Below are positions 1 through 7,710 of a DNA stretch of 64,000 nucleotides, in pieces. The number at the start of each line of letters is the position of its first letter. Position 1 is the stretch's first letter. The notes under the pieces are model-generated. The model was given only the letters and a program-made list of their open reading frames with translations, was not told the DNA's origin and searched no databases. The DNA comes from Mycobacterium heidelbergense (lineage in GTDB: Bacteria; Actinomycetota; Actinomycetes; Mycobacteriales; Mycobacteriaceae). The stretch covers positions 310,001 through 374,000 of the forward strand of contig NZ_AP022615.1 of the NCBI RefSeq assembly GCF_010730745.1. Reading direction: 5' to 3'. The position numbers and the translations under genes were made by a program.

Positions 1-186
1 GGACGTGGAATCGCCGGCGACATATCCGACGTAGCCCTGCTGCACCTCGCGGTAGTCGATGCCGGCGTCGGCCAGCGCGTTGGTGCCCGACTCCCTGGCC
101 ATGTCCGGGTAGTCCCAGCCCTCGCGGCGGCCGGGCTTCTCGAACTTCGTCATGCCGACGCCGACGACGTAAACCTTGTTGGACAT
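1..186 (-). CDS. ltp1: Lipid-transfer protein / SCP-x-type thiolase, N-terminal fragment
   Basis: Only the first 62 codons are inside the window; the gene runs off the left edge. The visible N-terminus (MSNKVYVVGVGMTKFEKPG) is the nucleotide-free thiolase-superfamily start typical of mycobacterial Ltp/SCP-x thiolases, which act in sterol and fatty-acyl-CoA side-chain degradation. The ATG is preceded by a purine-rich GGAAGGGG ribosome-binding site. The position next to truB matches ltp1 (Rv2790c) in M. tuberculosis, where two transposase genes separate the pair; here only a hairpin-bearing spacer does. The catalytic residues lie outside the window, so the assignment rests on the N-terminus and synteny. 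Confidence 0.8.
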   Translation of the reverse strand, partial: MSNKVYVVGVGMTKFEKPGRREGWDYPDMARESGTNALADAGIDYREVQQGYVGYVAGDSTS

Positions 187-300
187 CTTTGGCCCCTTCC
201 GAACGGCTTGGAGGAGCGGCCCGCTGGCGATTGCCCAGGCCGCAATTAGACCCGGCCCCCAGTGTGCAACTTGGCCGTGTGGGACCGTCGGCCGGGGCCC

Positions 301-322
301 CTTGCATAGCCTTTGCATAGCC
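301..322. repeat. Tandem 11-bp duplication upstream of ltp1
   Basis: The 11-mer YTTGCATAGCC occurs twice in direct tandem (301-311 and 312-322), in the spacer between truB and ltp1. It may be a local slippage product or a doubled protein-binding half site. Nothing else in the sequence indicates a function. Confidence 0.5.
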
Positions 323-383
323 GCCGAGCCTGTAATTTTGCAGGTCTCGACTCGGACTTTGTCTGCAGATTTACAGGCTCGGC
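323..383. terminator. Large inverted repeat between truB and ltp1
   Basis: Arms at 323-345 and 361-383 begin GCCGAGCCTGTAA and match at 19 of 23 positions, with a 15-nt loop. It sits just after the truB stop codon. The RNA could fold into a long hairpin, but there is no U-tract, so it is either a non-canonical terminator or a dispersed mycobacterial intergenic palindrome. Similar CGAG-starting hairpins occur at four other places in the window. Confidence 0.5.
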
Positions 384-400
384 GAAGGGCGCGCGGCCCG

Positions 401-1276
401 CTACAGCGTCGCCGGGCGGATCACCACCACCGGCTTGGTCAGCGAACCCTCGTCGCGCAGCAGCGCGATCACCCGGCCGTCGGCGTCGGCGGCCGCGTAG
501 ACGCCGTCGATGCCCGCCGCGGAAAGGGACCGGCCGTGGCTGGTCGCCTGCGCCTCGTCGGCGGTCAGGTCGCGGCGGGGGAACATCAGCAGGCACGCCT
601 CGTCCAGGGTCCAGGTCAGCCGGGGCTCCGCGGCCAGGTCGTCGAGCGAGCGCGCCCGGTCCAGCCCGAAGCGGCCGACGCGGGTGCGCCGCAACGACGT
701 CAGGTGCCCGCCCACCCCGAGCGCGGCGCCGAGATCGCGGGCCAGCGCGCGGATGTAGGTCCCCGACGAGCAGTCGACCTCGACGTCGACGTCCACGAGC
801 CGGTCGTGGGCGCGGACATCCAGCACGTCGAAGCGGTCGATGCGCACCGGCCGGGCCGCCAGCTCGACGGCGTGGCCCTCGCGGACCAACCGATACGCGC
901 GGCGGCCGCCCACCTTGATCGCGCTGACCGCCGACGGCACCTGCTCGATGTCGCCGCGCAGCCCGTCCACCGCGGCGGCGATCGCCTCGCCCGTCACACC
1001 CGACGCCGAAACAGATTGCAGCAGTTCACCTTCGGCGTCGTCGGTGGACGTGGTCTGGCCCAGGCGGACGGTCGCGGCGTACGACTTCGAGGCCCCGCTC
1101 AGCAGGCCGAGGATCTTGGTGGCACGGTTGACGCCGATCACCAGCACGCCGGTGGCCATCGGGTCCAGCGTGCCGGCGTGGCCGACCCGGCGGGTGGAAA
1201 AGACGCGGCGGCAGCGCGCCACGACGTCGTGACTGGTCATTCCGGCCGGCTTGTCGACGACCACCAAACCGCTCAT
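401..1276 (-). CDS. truB: tRNA pseudouridine-55 synthase TruB
   Basis: Converts U55 of the tRNA T-loop to pseudouridine. The 291-residue protein has the family's N-terminal pattern GLVVVDKPAGMTSHD and the catalytic motif HAGTLDPMATGVL, with the nucleophile Asp38, followed by the RNA-binding core and a C-terminal PUA-like region. Length is as expected. The start codon overlaps the stop of the upstream pptT gene by 4 nt, so the two are translationally coupled, as in M. tuberculosis (Rv2793c). Confidence 0.96.
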   Translation of the reverse strand: MSGLVVVDKPAGMTSHDVVARCRRVFSTRRVGHAGTLDPMATGVLVIGVNRATKILGLLSGASKSYAATVRLGQTTSTDDAEGELLQSVSASGVTGEAIAAAVDGLRGDIEQVPSAVSAIKVGGRRAYRLVREGHAVELAARPVRIDRFDVLDVRAHDRLVDVDVEVDCSSGTYIRALARDLGAALGVGGHLTSLRRTRVGRFGLDRARSLDDLAAEPRLTWTLDEACLLMFPRRDLTADEAQATSHGRSLSAAGIDGVYAAADADGRVIALLRDEGSLTKPVVVIRPATL

Positions 1277-1959
1277 AGCACGATCGCGGTCAGCACCAGC
1301 CTACGGTCGACCGACCACCGTCCCCGCAGCGCGGTCAGCGGCGGGCCCGACAGCGCCTCGCCGTCGATCAGGATCTTGGAGACGAACGCCCCGGCGGTGC
1401 CCGCGCCGGACGGATCGACGTCGAACACGACGTGGGCGTCCTCGAAACCCAGCCACCGCCTGGTCAGCGGGAACCAGGCCTTGTACGTTGCCTCCTTGGC
1501 GCAGAACAGGATTCGGTCCCAATGCAGGCCCGCGGGCAGGGCGGTGATCTCGTGGCGTTCCTCGTCGAGGGCGATCGCGCCCAGCACGCCGTTCGGCAGC
1601 ACGTCGTGCGGCTCGGCGTCGATGCCCACCGAGCGCACGGGGCCGGCGCGTCCCACCACCGCGCCGCGGTAGCCGGTGCAGTGCGTGAGGCTGCCCACCA
1701 CGCCGTCGGGCCAGCGCGGCTCGCCCTTGTCGCCCTTGAGGATCGGCACCGGCGGCACGCCGAGCTCGCCCAGCGCGACCCGGGCGCAGTGCCGGACGGT
1801 GACGAACTCGTTGCGCCGCTTGGCCACCGACTTGGCGATCAGCGGCTCCTCGTCGGGCAGCGGACTCAGGCCCGGCGGGTCGGAATACACCTCCGCATAC
1901 GCCAGGTCCCCGGACACCGTGTCGGGCAGTACCGACGACACCAGCGGCCGTCCGGTCAT
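1273..1959 (-). CDS. pptT: 4'-phosphopantetheinyl transferase PptT
   Basis: Attaches the 4'-phosphopantetheine arm of CoA to acyl and peptidyl carrier domains of type I FAS, polyketide synthases and siderophore NRPSs; it is essential in M. tuberculosis. The Sfp-type signature is clear: the SVGIDAEPHD motif (Asp114, Glu116 for Mg2+) and WDRILFCAKEATYKAW around Glu156. The start is placed at the ATG giving 228 residues, in line with the 227-residue M. tuberculosis protein; a longer upstream reading is a shadow of the next gene. It overlaps that phosphoesterase gene by ATGA, which supports co-transcription and the known PptT/PptH pairing. Confidence 0.96.
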   Translation of the reverse strand: MTGRPLVSSVLPDTVSGDLAYAEVYSDPPGLSPLPDEEPLIAKSVAKRRNEFVTVRHCARVALGELGVPPVPILKGDKGEPRWPDGVVGSLTHCTGYRGAVVGRAGPVRSVGIDAEPHDVLPNGVLGAIALDEERHEITALPAGLHWDRILFCAKEATYKAWFPLTRRWLGFEDAHVVFDVDPSGAGTAGAFVSKILIDGEALSGPPLTALRGRWSVDRRLVLTAIVL

Positions 1960-2921
1960 CGCGACTGCCGCTGCCGCAATCGCTCCCGGAACTGCTCGGA
2001 CTGCCGGCGCATCTCGGGGGTGATCACGAAGTGCCCGCCGAAGTCGTTGAGGTAGCCGGGCGCGTACTGCGGGTCCGGCAGCACCTGGCGCAGCCAGCTG
2101 TACGGCTTGCGGCGCCGCCACTCCCGCGGGTAGCCCACCGACACCTCCTCGAAGCGCACCCCGTCGTACCAGGTGGTGCGCGGGATGTGCAGGTGGCCGT
2201 ACACCGAGCAGACGGCGTTGTAGCGGGTGTGCCAGTCGGCGGTACGAGTGGTCCCGCACCACAGCGAGAACTCCGGGTAGAACAGCGCGTCGCACGGCTC
2301 GCGCACCAGCGGGAAGTGGTTCACCAGGACCGTCGGCGTCATCCAGTCGAGCTGTTCGAGGCGGGCGCGGGTGGCGGCCAGCCGCTCGCGGCACCACTCG
2401 TCGCGGGTGGGGTACGGCTCGGGCGAGAGCAGAAACTCGTCGGTGGCCACCACGCTGCGCTGCCGCGCGATGGCCAGGCCCTCGGCTTTGCTCGTCGCCC
2501 CCTCGGGCAAGAAGGTGTAGTCGTAGAGCAGGAACATCGGCACGATCGTGGCCGGGCCGCCGCGCTCGGTCCACACCGGGAACGGATGCTCGGGCGTGAC
2601 CACGCCCAGCTCGTCGCACAGGGCGACCAGGTAGTCGTAGCGCGCCCGGCCGAAGACCTGCGCGGGGTCGCGGTTGGTGGTCCACAGCTCGTGGTTGCCC
2701 GGCACCCAGATGACCTTGGCGAACCGGCGTCGCAGCAGGTCAAGCGTCCAGCGGATCTCGTCGGTGCGTTCGGCGACGTCGCCGGCGACGATCAGCCAGT
2801 CGTCCGGCGACGACGGGTGCAGCGATTCGGCGACCGGCTTGTTGCCCAGGTGACCGGTGTGCAGGTCGGAGACCGCCCACAGCGTCGGCTTTCCGCCGTT
2901 GGCCGAGCCCTGGGTTGTCAC
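1956..2921 (-). CDS. pptH: Calcineurin-like metallophosphoesterase (PptH-type)
   Basis: A 321-residue protein with the full set of binuclear metallophosphatase motifs in order: DLHTGH near residue 19, GDVAERTDE near 47, GNHE near 77, an HF motif near 210 and GHLHIPRT near 245. The homologue in M. tuberculosis (Rv2795c) is PptH, a phosphopantetheinyl hydrolase that removes the cofactor PptT adds. The partner gene pptT overlaps its end by 4 nt, which fits an add/remove couple under one promoter. Substrate is inferred from homology and context; motif evidence only shows a two-metal phosphoesterase. Confidence 0.88.
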   Translation of the reverse strand: MTTQGSANGGKPTLWAVSDLHTGHLGNKPVAESLHPSSPDDWLIVAGDVAERTDEIRWTLDLLRRRFAKVIWVPGNHELWTTNRDPAQVFGRARYDYLVALCDELGVVTPEHPFPVWTERGGPATIVPMFLLYDYTFLPEGATSKAEGLAIARQRSVVATDEFLLSPEPYPTRDEWCRERLAATRARLEQLDWMTPTVLVNHFPLVREPCDALFYPEFSLWCGTTRTADWHTRYNAVCSVYGHLHIPRTTWYDGVRFEEVSVGYPREWRRRKPYSWLRQVLPDPQYAPGYLNDFGGHFVITPEMRRQSEQFRERLRQRQSR

Positions 2922-3007
2922 GAGTAACCAGCCTAGTGACTCGCGTTCGGGTGGGCCGTTTCGCGGCCTCCGCGCGGCCCGCCGGCGGCGCGTGCTGCCG
3001 GCCGAAT

Positions 3008-3021
3008 TAGAACAAGTTCAG
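3008..3021. promoter_or_regulatory. TetR/KstR-like palindrome in a divergent promoter region
   Basis: The sequence TAGAACAAGTTCAG contains the perfect inverted core GAACAAGTTC and fits the KstR consensus TnnAACnnGTTnnA at every defined position but the last. It lies between the divergently oriented phosphoesterase and DUF3558-like genes, 75 nt before the latter's start. Whether KstR or another TetR regulator binds is inference. Confidence 0.35.
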
Positions 3022-3095
3022 GTTTCACTGTGACTGCGAGCACGCGACTTGTACACTGCCCGGCAAGGGACCGCCGAAGCACAAGGGGTGTCGCG

Positions 3096-3677
3096 TTGAT
3101 CAAGGTGCGTCTGATCGGAGCGCTGGGTGCGCTGATCACAGCGATCGTCGGGGGCACGGTGGGTTGGCAGGGCGTCGCGCCGGGCCCCGGCGGGGGTGGG
3201 CCCGTGGAGCTGCGGTCGACGGCCGCGCCGATGGAAACCACGATGAAGAGCCCCATCGTCGCGACGACCGACCCGCGCCCCTTCGACGCGTGCGAGGACA
3301 TCCCGTTCGACGCCGTGCAGCGCCTGGGGCTGGCGTTCACGCCCCCCGAACACGAGGACGGGCTCCGCTGCCACTTCGACGCGGGCAACTATCAGATGGC
3401 GGTGGAACCCATCATCTGGCGCACCTACGCGGAAACCCTGCCCGCGGACGCCGTCGAGACCACGATCCAGGGCCACCGCGCCGCGCAGTACTGGGTTCTG
3501 AAGCCGACCTATCACAACAGCTACTGGTATTTCTCCTGCATGGTTGCGTTCAAGACCAGCTACGGCGTGATCCAGCAGTCCCTGTTCTTCTCGACCGTCT
3601 ACTCCAACCCCGAGGTCGACTGCATGTCGACCAATCTGCAGCGGGCCAACGACCTCGCGCCCTACTACAAGTTCTAG
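3096..3677 (+). CDS. Secreted DUF3558-like protein
   Basis: A 193-residue exported protein of unknown function. A hydrophobic N-terminal segment (LIGALGALITAIVGGTVGW) serves as signal peptide or anchor. There is no lipobox cysteine, unlike many DUF3558 lipoproteins. The mature part has four cysteines in the contexts DACEDIPF, LRCHFD, FSCMVA and VDCMST, typical of the two-disulfide DUF3558 fold. The TTG start is chosen because an AAGGGG ribosome-binding site lies 7 nt upstream; no good site precedes the more distant alternative start at 3030. The gene sits where M. tuberculosis has lppV (Rv2796c), but on the opposite strand, so it is not a simple orthologue. Confidence 0.75.
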   Translation: MIKVRLIGALGALITAIVGGTVGWQGVAPGPGGGGPVELRSTAAPMETTMKSPIVATTDPRPFDACEDIPFDAVQRLGLAFTPPEHEDGLRCHFDAGNYQMAVEPIIWRTYAETLPADAVETTIQGHRAAQYWVLKPTYHNSYWYFSCMVAFKTSYGVIQQSLFFSTVYSNPEVDCMSTNLQRANDLAPYYKF

Positions 3678-3694
3678 GGGCCACGCGGGCGTCC

Positions 3695-3700
3695 TAGCCT
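3695..3700 (+). promoter_or_regulatory. Probable -10 element for a leaderless mRNA
   Basis: TAGCCT ends 7 nt before the GTG start of the CocE-type hydrolase gene. This spacing puts the transcription start on or next to the start codon, as in many mycobacterial leaderless genes. No Shine-Dalgarno sequence is present. Confidence 0.4.
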
Positions 3701-3707
3701 GGGGATC

Positions 3708-5387
3708 GTGAGGAAAGCGGGCGCCAACGGCCTCGGACGGCTGTTGGGCCTGCCGCCGGCGACCACCGATTACGCCGTGGACCGCGTCGGCGTGCCGATG
3801 CGCGACGGGGTCCGGCTGGTCGCCGACCACTACGCGCCGATCACCCCCAACCCGGTCGGCACCGTGCTGGTCCGCGGGCCCTATGGGCGCGGGTTTCCGT
3901 TCTCGCTGGCGTTCGCCAGGCTGTACGCGGCGCGCGGCTACCACGTCGTGCTGCAGAGCGTGCGCGGAACGTTCGGGTCGGGCGGGGCGTTCGAGCCGAT
4001 GGTCAACGAGGCCGCCGACGGCGCCGACACGGTCGCCTGGCTGCGTGAGCAACCCTGGTTCACGGGCCGGTTCGCCACCATCGGGCTGTCGTACCTGGGA
4101 TTCACCCAGTGGGCGATGTTGCGGGATCCGCCTCCGGAGCTGGCCGCGGCCGTCGTCACCGTGGGCCCGCACGATTTCAACGCCTCCGTGTGGGGCACCG
4201 GCTCGTTCGCCGCCAACGACTTCCTGGGTTGGAGCGACCTGGTTTCCCACCAGGAGGACCCGGTGCGCGTCCGGGTGGCGCTGCGCCAGTTGAGCGCCCC
4301 ACGGAAGGTTGCCCGCGCCGTCGGCCAGGCGCCGATGGGCGCTGCCGCGCGGACGCTGCTCGGCGCGGGCGCGCCGTGGTTCGAATCCTGGGTCGAGCAC
4401 ACCGACGCCGACGATCCGTTCTGGGATGCGCTGCGGTTCACCGAGGCGCTGGACCGGGTGCGGGTGCCCGTGCTGCTCATCGGGGGCTGGCAGGACATCT
4501 TCCTGCGGCAGACGCTGCAGCAGTACGCGCACCTGCGCGGCCGGGGCCCAGACGCCGCGGACGTCGCGCTCACCATCGGGCCCTGGACGCACACCCAGAT
4601 GCTGACCAAGGGGCTGGCCACCGGCGCCCGGGAAACGCTGGACTGGCTCGACACCCACCTGGGCGGCGCCGCCCCCCGCCGGCCGAGCCGGGTCCGCGTC
4701 TACGTCACCGGCGTGGACAACGGTCAAGCCTGGCGCGACCTGCCCGACTGGCCGCCCGCCACCGCCGAACGCGCGCTGTACCTGTGGCCCGGCGGCCACC
4801 TGGGCGAGACCGCGCCGACGGACCTGGCGGGCCTGGCGCCGGCGACCTTTCGCTATGACCCCGCCGACCCGACGCCCACCACCGGCGGCCCCCTGCTGTC
4901 CTCCAACGGCGGCTACCGCGACGACGGCCGGCTCGCCGTGCGCGACGACGTGCTCGCCTTCACCAGCCTCACCCTCACCCGCGATGTGTACGTCTACGGA
5001 AATCCGGTCGTCGAGCTGGCGCACAGCTCGGACAATCCGCACGTCGACCTGTTCGTCCGGGTGAGCGAGGTCAGCGCCAAGGGCCGGTCCCGGAATGTCA
5101 GCGACGGCTACCGGAGGCTGGGCGCCGCCCGGAAAGCGACCGGGACCGTCAGCGTCGAGCTCGATGGCATCGCCCACCGCTTCCGTGCGGGCTCACGCAT
5201 CCGCGTCCTGATCGCCGGCGGCTGGTTTCCCCGCTACGCGCGCAACCTCGGCACCGGCGAACCGGTGTTGACGGGCCGGCAGTCCAGGCCGGCCACCCAC
5301 GCCGTGCGCTACGGGCGATCCCGGCTGCTGCTTCCCGTCGGCCCGTCAGCCGACCGCGTCGCGGACCCGGGCGGCGACCTCGTTTAA
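3708..5387 (+). CDS. CocE/NonD-family serine hydrolase (X-Pro dipeptidyl-peptidase S15 fold)
   Basis: A 559-residue esterase/acylase-like enzyme related to Rv2800. The alpha/beta hydrolase core shows the nucleophile elbow GLSYLGFTQ (Ser near residue 130), an acid region around GGWQDIF and the catalytic His in GPWTHTQ. The C-terminal third is the jelly-roll beta domain found in CocE and S15 peptidases (for example VELAHSSDNPHVDLFVRV and GSRIRVLIAGGWFPRYARN). No signal peptide is seen, so it is probably cytoplasmic. Natural substrate is unknown. GTG start; likely leaderless. Confidence 0.88.
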   Translation: MRKAGANGLGRLLGLPPATTDYAVDRVGVPMRDGVRLVADHYAPITPNPVGTVLVRGPYGRGFPFSLAFARLYAARGYHVVLQSVRGTFGSGGAFEPMVNEAADGADTVAWLREQPWFTGRFATIGLSYLGFTQWAMLRDPPPELAAAVVTVGPHDFNASVWGTGSFAANDFLGWSDLVSHQEDPVRVRVALRQLSAPRKVARAVGQAPMGAAARTLLGAGAPWFESWVEHTDADDPFWDALRFTEALDRVRVPVLLIGGWQDIFLRQTLQQYAHLRGRGPDAADVALTIGPWTHTQMLTKGLATGARETLDWLDTHLGGAAPRRPSRVRVYVTGVDNGQAWRDLPDWPPATAERALYLWPGGHLGETAPTDLAGLAPATFRYDPADPTPTTGGPLLSSNGGYRDDGRLAVRDDVLAFTSLTLTRDVYVYGNPVVELAHSSDNPHVDLFVRVSEVSAKGRSRNVSDGYRRLGAARKATGTVSVELDGIAHRFRAGSRIRVLIAGGWFPRYARNLGTGEPVLTGRQSRPATHAVRYGRSRLLLPVGPSADRVADPGGDLV

Positions 5388-5906
5388 CGCGGCGGCCTCG
5401 CATACCGGCGCGGCCAACCGCGGCCGCACGGGCAGCCGCACCCAGCTCCTGCAGCCCGCATACTCCGGGACGCGGGCCAGCGGCACCGGCTCGACCAGCG
5501 GGATCACCGACACCACCAGCGCCGCCAGCCTGTGCTTGGGCCGGAAGTCGAGCCGGTCGGCGCGCACCGACTCGGCGGTCCAGATGTGCAGATCCTCGAT
5601 CGCCGGCAGGTTCTCCGGCCGGTTAACCTGCACCGCGGCAACAACTTTCGCCGCGGCCCGCACCACCAGCCGATCGTCGGTGCTGTCGGCGGCCCCGGCT
5701 TGCAGCAGGTCGCGATGCTCGGGCCGCACGCGCGGCGCGTGGCTGTGCGCGACCGTCGGGAACAGCAGAAACTCCCGGGCCGCGACCTCGAACCGCTTCT
5801 CCCCGATGCCGCCCTTGCGCAGCAGCACGCGCTGCCGGCCGTCCAGCAGCGCGTGCACGACCGCGCCCCATTCCTTGAGCGCGGGCACGGTCGCGGTCGG
5901 CGTCAT
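5346..5906 (-). CDS. DUF1802 family protein
   Basis: A 186-residue protein that reads MTPTATVPALKEWGAVVHALLDGRQRVLLRKGGI and continues with an FLLFPTVAHSHAPRVRPEHRD segment; both stretches are characteristic of DUF1802, a family without assigned function. The gene is convergent with the hydrolase on its right side in transcription and overlaps its 3' end by about 40 nt. The ATG was chosen because it overlaps (ATGA) the stop codon of the tiny DUF2277 remnant upstream, indicating an old two-gene operon. Confidence 0.8.
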   Translation of the reverse strand: MTPTATVPALKEWGAVVHALLDGRQRVLLRKGGIGEKRFEVAAREFLLFPTVAHSHAPRVRPEHRDLLQAGAADSTDDRLVVRAAAKVVAAVQVNRPENLPAIEDLHIWTAESVRADRLDFRPKHRLAALVVSVIPLVEPVPLARVPEYAGCRSWVRLPVRPRLAAPVCEAAALNEVAARVRDAVG

Positions 5907-5974
5907 TTCGCTCCGGCCAGCCGGGCCACCACCTCGGGCCGACGCAGCGGCGGGACGGTGATGTTCCGGCACAT
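5903..5974 (-). pseudogene. Internally deleted DUF2277 gene remnant
   Basis: A 23-codon reading frame encodes MCRNI followed directly by TVPPLRRPEVVARLAGAK. MCRNI is the invariant start of DUF2277 proteins, and a PPLRRPEV-type tail is, as I recall, the C-terminus of the mycobacterial members, which are about 80-90 residues long. The middle of the protein is missing without a frameshift, so this looks like an in-frame internal deletion. The stop codon still overlaps the DUF1802 start by ATGA. Confidence 0.6.
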
Positions 5975-6109
5975 GCCTCAACGATAAGCGCGGCGAGTGG
6001 GTGACCGAGGCGGTGGCGCAGCGCGGGCGGGCCCGGGTGCGTTAGGGCGGCGCGGCGATAGCCAATACGATCCCAACAACGAGACATAAACTCGCCGCAG
6101 GAGGAATCG

Positions 6110-6706
6110 ATGCGCGTCGGCCGCCTCACCACGGGGGCCGTCGCCATGCGGACCCTCGGCGGCCTGGCCTTGGCGGCGGCATTAGCGGTCGCGGCGGTCG
6201 CGCCGCGGGCGGCCGCGCAGCCGCCACCGGGATTTCCCAATCTCGACGGTTTCACCGCCGTCCCCGCCGACGGCTACCTCACGACCCCCCGCCCGGGCGC
6301 CTCGCCCCGGATCAGCTTCTCCGCCGCGCCCACCCTGGTGTGCGACTTCTACGGCGGGACCGCGCCCCCGGCGCAACCGTCGCAGGACATCAAGTGCAGC
6401 GGGGACATTCCCGGGATGGACGACGTCCCGTTTCCCGGCGGGGGCCATCCCAAACCGGGCGATTGCGTCGTGGGCGCGGTCAATTTCAGGGGGCCCGGCT
6501 ACGAATTGAGCCGGATGTCCTACGGGGGGTGCGACGGCAACGCGCCGACGCTGACGTCAACCGGCAAACCGTTGGGCGCGGGCCAGAAGCTGTCGTACCT
6601 CAACGTGACCTGCGCCGTGGGCGCCGACAGCCTCGTCGCCTGCCTGGACACCACCAGCGGCAGCCACGGGTTCGTCCTGCAGCGCTCGGGAAGCTCGGCG
6701 TTCTAG
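6110..6706 (+). CDS. Secreted protein of unknown function
   Basis: A 198-residue protein with a classical signal peptide: a basic N-terminus, a long Ala/Leu core (TLGGLALAAALAVAAVAP) and an ARG-free AAAQ cleavage region near residue 37. The mature part has six cysteines (LVCDFY, IKCSGD, GDCVVG, GGCDGN, VTCAVG, VACLDT), suggesting three disulfides in an extracytoplasmic fold. The ATG has a textbook AGGAGG ribosome-binding site 5 nt upstream (6099-6104). I do not recognise a characterised family; proteins of this sort are common in slow-growing mycobacteria. Confidence 0.85.
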   Translation: MRVGRLTTGAVAMRTLGGLALAAALAVAAVAPRAAAQPPPGFPNLDGFTAVPADGYLTTPRPGASPRISFSAAPTLVCDFYGGTAPPAQPSQDIKCSGDIPGMDDVPFPGGGHPKPGDCVVGAVNFRGPGYELSRMSYGGCDGNAPTLTSTGKPLGAGQKLSYLNVTCAVGADSLVACLDTTSGSHGFVLQRSGSSAF

Positions 6707-7710
6707 CCGAGCGCCGCGCGCAGCGACGCCACGGCGTCGTCGATCGAGCCGGCGGTCGAGTAGCCGGCGGCCAGCCGGTGCCCGCCGCCGCCGAACCCGG
6801 ACGCGATCGTCGCCAGGTCAATGTCGGCCTTGGCCCGCATCGACACCGACCACTGCCGCGGGTCGACCTCCTTGAAGACCGCCGCCACCTCGGCCTGCTG
6901 GGTGGTGCGCACGATGTCGACGATGCTCTCGACTTCCTCCGGGCGGGAACTGACCCAGTCCTGGTTCCCGACGACCGCGTAGACCAGCCCGCGGCCGCCG
7001 GCCGCGTCGGGCAGCAGGCGCGCCGAGCCCAGCACGCGCGACAACAGCGGCAGCCACGCGAACGGGTGGGTGTCCATCAGGGTCCGGCTGACGGCGGCGT
7101 TGTCCACGCCGACGTCGACCAGCCGGGCGGCCAGCCGCAGGGCGCGGGCGCTGGCCCAGCGGAACGACCCGGTGTCGGTGGTCAGCCCGGCGTAGATGCA
7201 GTGCGCGACGTCGCGGTCGATCGGCTTGCCCCACGCGTCGAGGATGTCGGCGACCATCATCGTGGTGGAATCCGCCGACACGTCGACGAAGTTGGCGGTG
7301 CCGAACAGGTCGTTGGAGGCGTGGTGGTCGATGACCAGCAGCCGCCGGTCCTCGACCAGGTCGCCCAGGGCCCCGAGCCGTTTGAAACTCGGAACGTCAA
7401 CGGTCACAACCAGATCGACGTCGCGGCGCATCGCGTCCGGGCCGACCAGCAGGTGACGGCCGGGCAGCGACGCCAGCGACTCGGGCAGGGTCGCCGGCGC
7501 GGCGAAACTGACCTCGACGCGCTTGCCGCAGCCGTCCAGCACCAGGGCCAGGGCCAGCCCGGCGCCGATGGTGTCGGCGTCGGGGTGCACGTGGGCGATC
7601 ACCCCGATCGTCGCGGCGCCCGACAGCAGTTCGACGGCGCCGAGTGCGTCCACGCGTGTGCCCACCCGCGAGGGGCCGGCCAGTTCAGTGTTCGGGTCGG
7701 TCGTCGTCAC
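6703..7710 (-). CDS. cnpB: DHH-DHHA1 phosphoesterase: c-di-AMP phosphodiesterase / nano-RNase / PAP phosphatase
   Basis: 335-residue homologue of Rv2837c (CnpB/NrnA), which hydrolyses c-di-AMP, short oligoribonucleotides and 3'-phosphoadenosine 5'-phosphate. The DHH domain shows the metal ligands in HVHPDADTIG, the VTVDVPS strand and the diagnostic VIDHHASND; the C-terminal DHHA1 domain carries the glycine-rich GFGGGGHRLAAG substrate loop. The GTG start that yields VTTTDPNTEL matches the length of the M. tuberculosis protein and overlaps the end of rbfA by 26 nt, placing it last in the rimP-cnpB operon. Confidence 0.93.
   Translation of the reverse strand: MTTTDPNTELAGPSRVGTRVDALGAVELLSGAATIGVIAHVHPDADTIGAGLALALVLDGCGKRVEVSFAAPATLPESLASLPGRHLLVGPDAMRRDVDLVVTVDVPSFKRLGALGDLVEDRRLLVIDHHASNDLFGTANFVDVSADSTTMMVADILDAWGKPIDRDVAHCIYAGLTTDTGSFRWASARALRLAARLVDVGVDNAAVSRTLMDTHPFAWLPLLSRVLGSARLLPDAAGGRGLVYAVVGNQDWVSSRPEEVESIVDIVRTTQQAEVAAVFKEVDPRQWSVSMRAKADIDLATIASGFGGGGHRLAAGYSTAGSIDDAVASLRAALG

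Noticed and set aside
302..318. TTGCAT-N5-TTGCAT as a second Nur box
   Set aside because: It is simply a tandem 11-bp duplication; the halves are direct, not inverted, and the downstream gene ltp1 has no nickel link.
3018..5177. 719-codon open frame on the minus strand
   Set aside because: It lies antisense to the CocE-type hydrolase, whose catalytic motifs are intact. The antisense product is low-complexity Arg/Gly/Val-rich, as expected of shadow frames in high-GC DNA.
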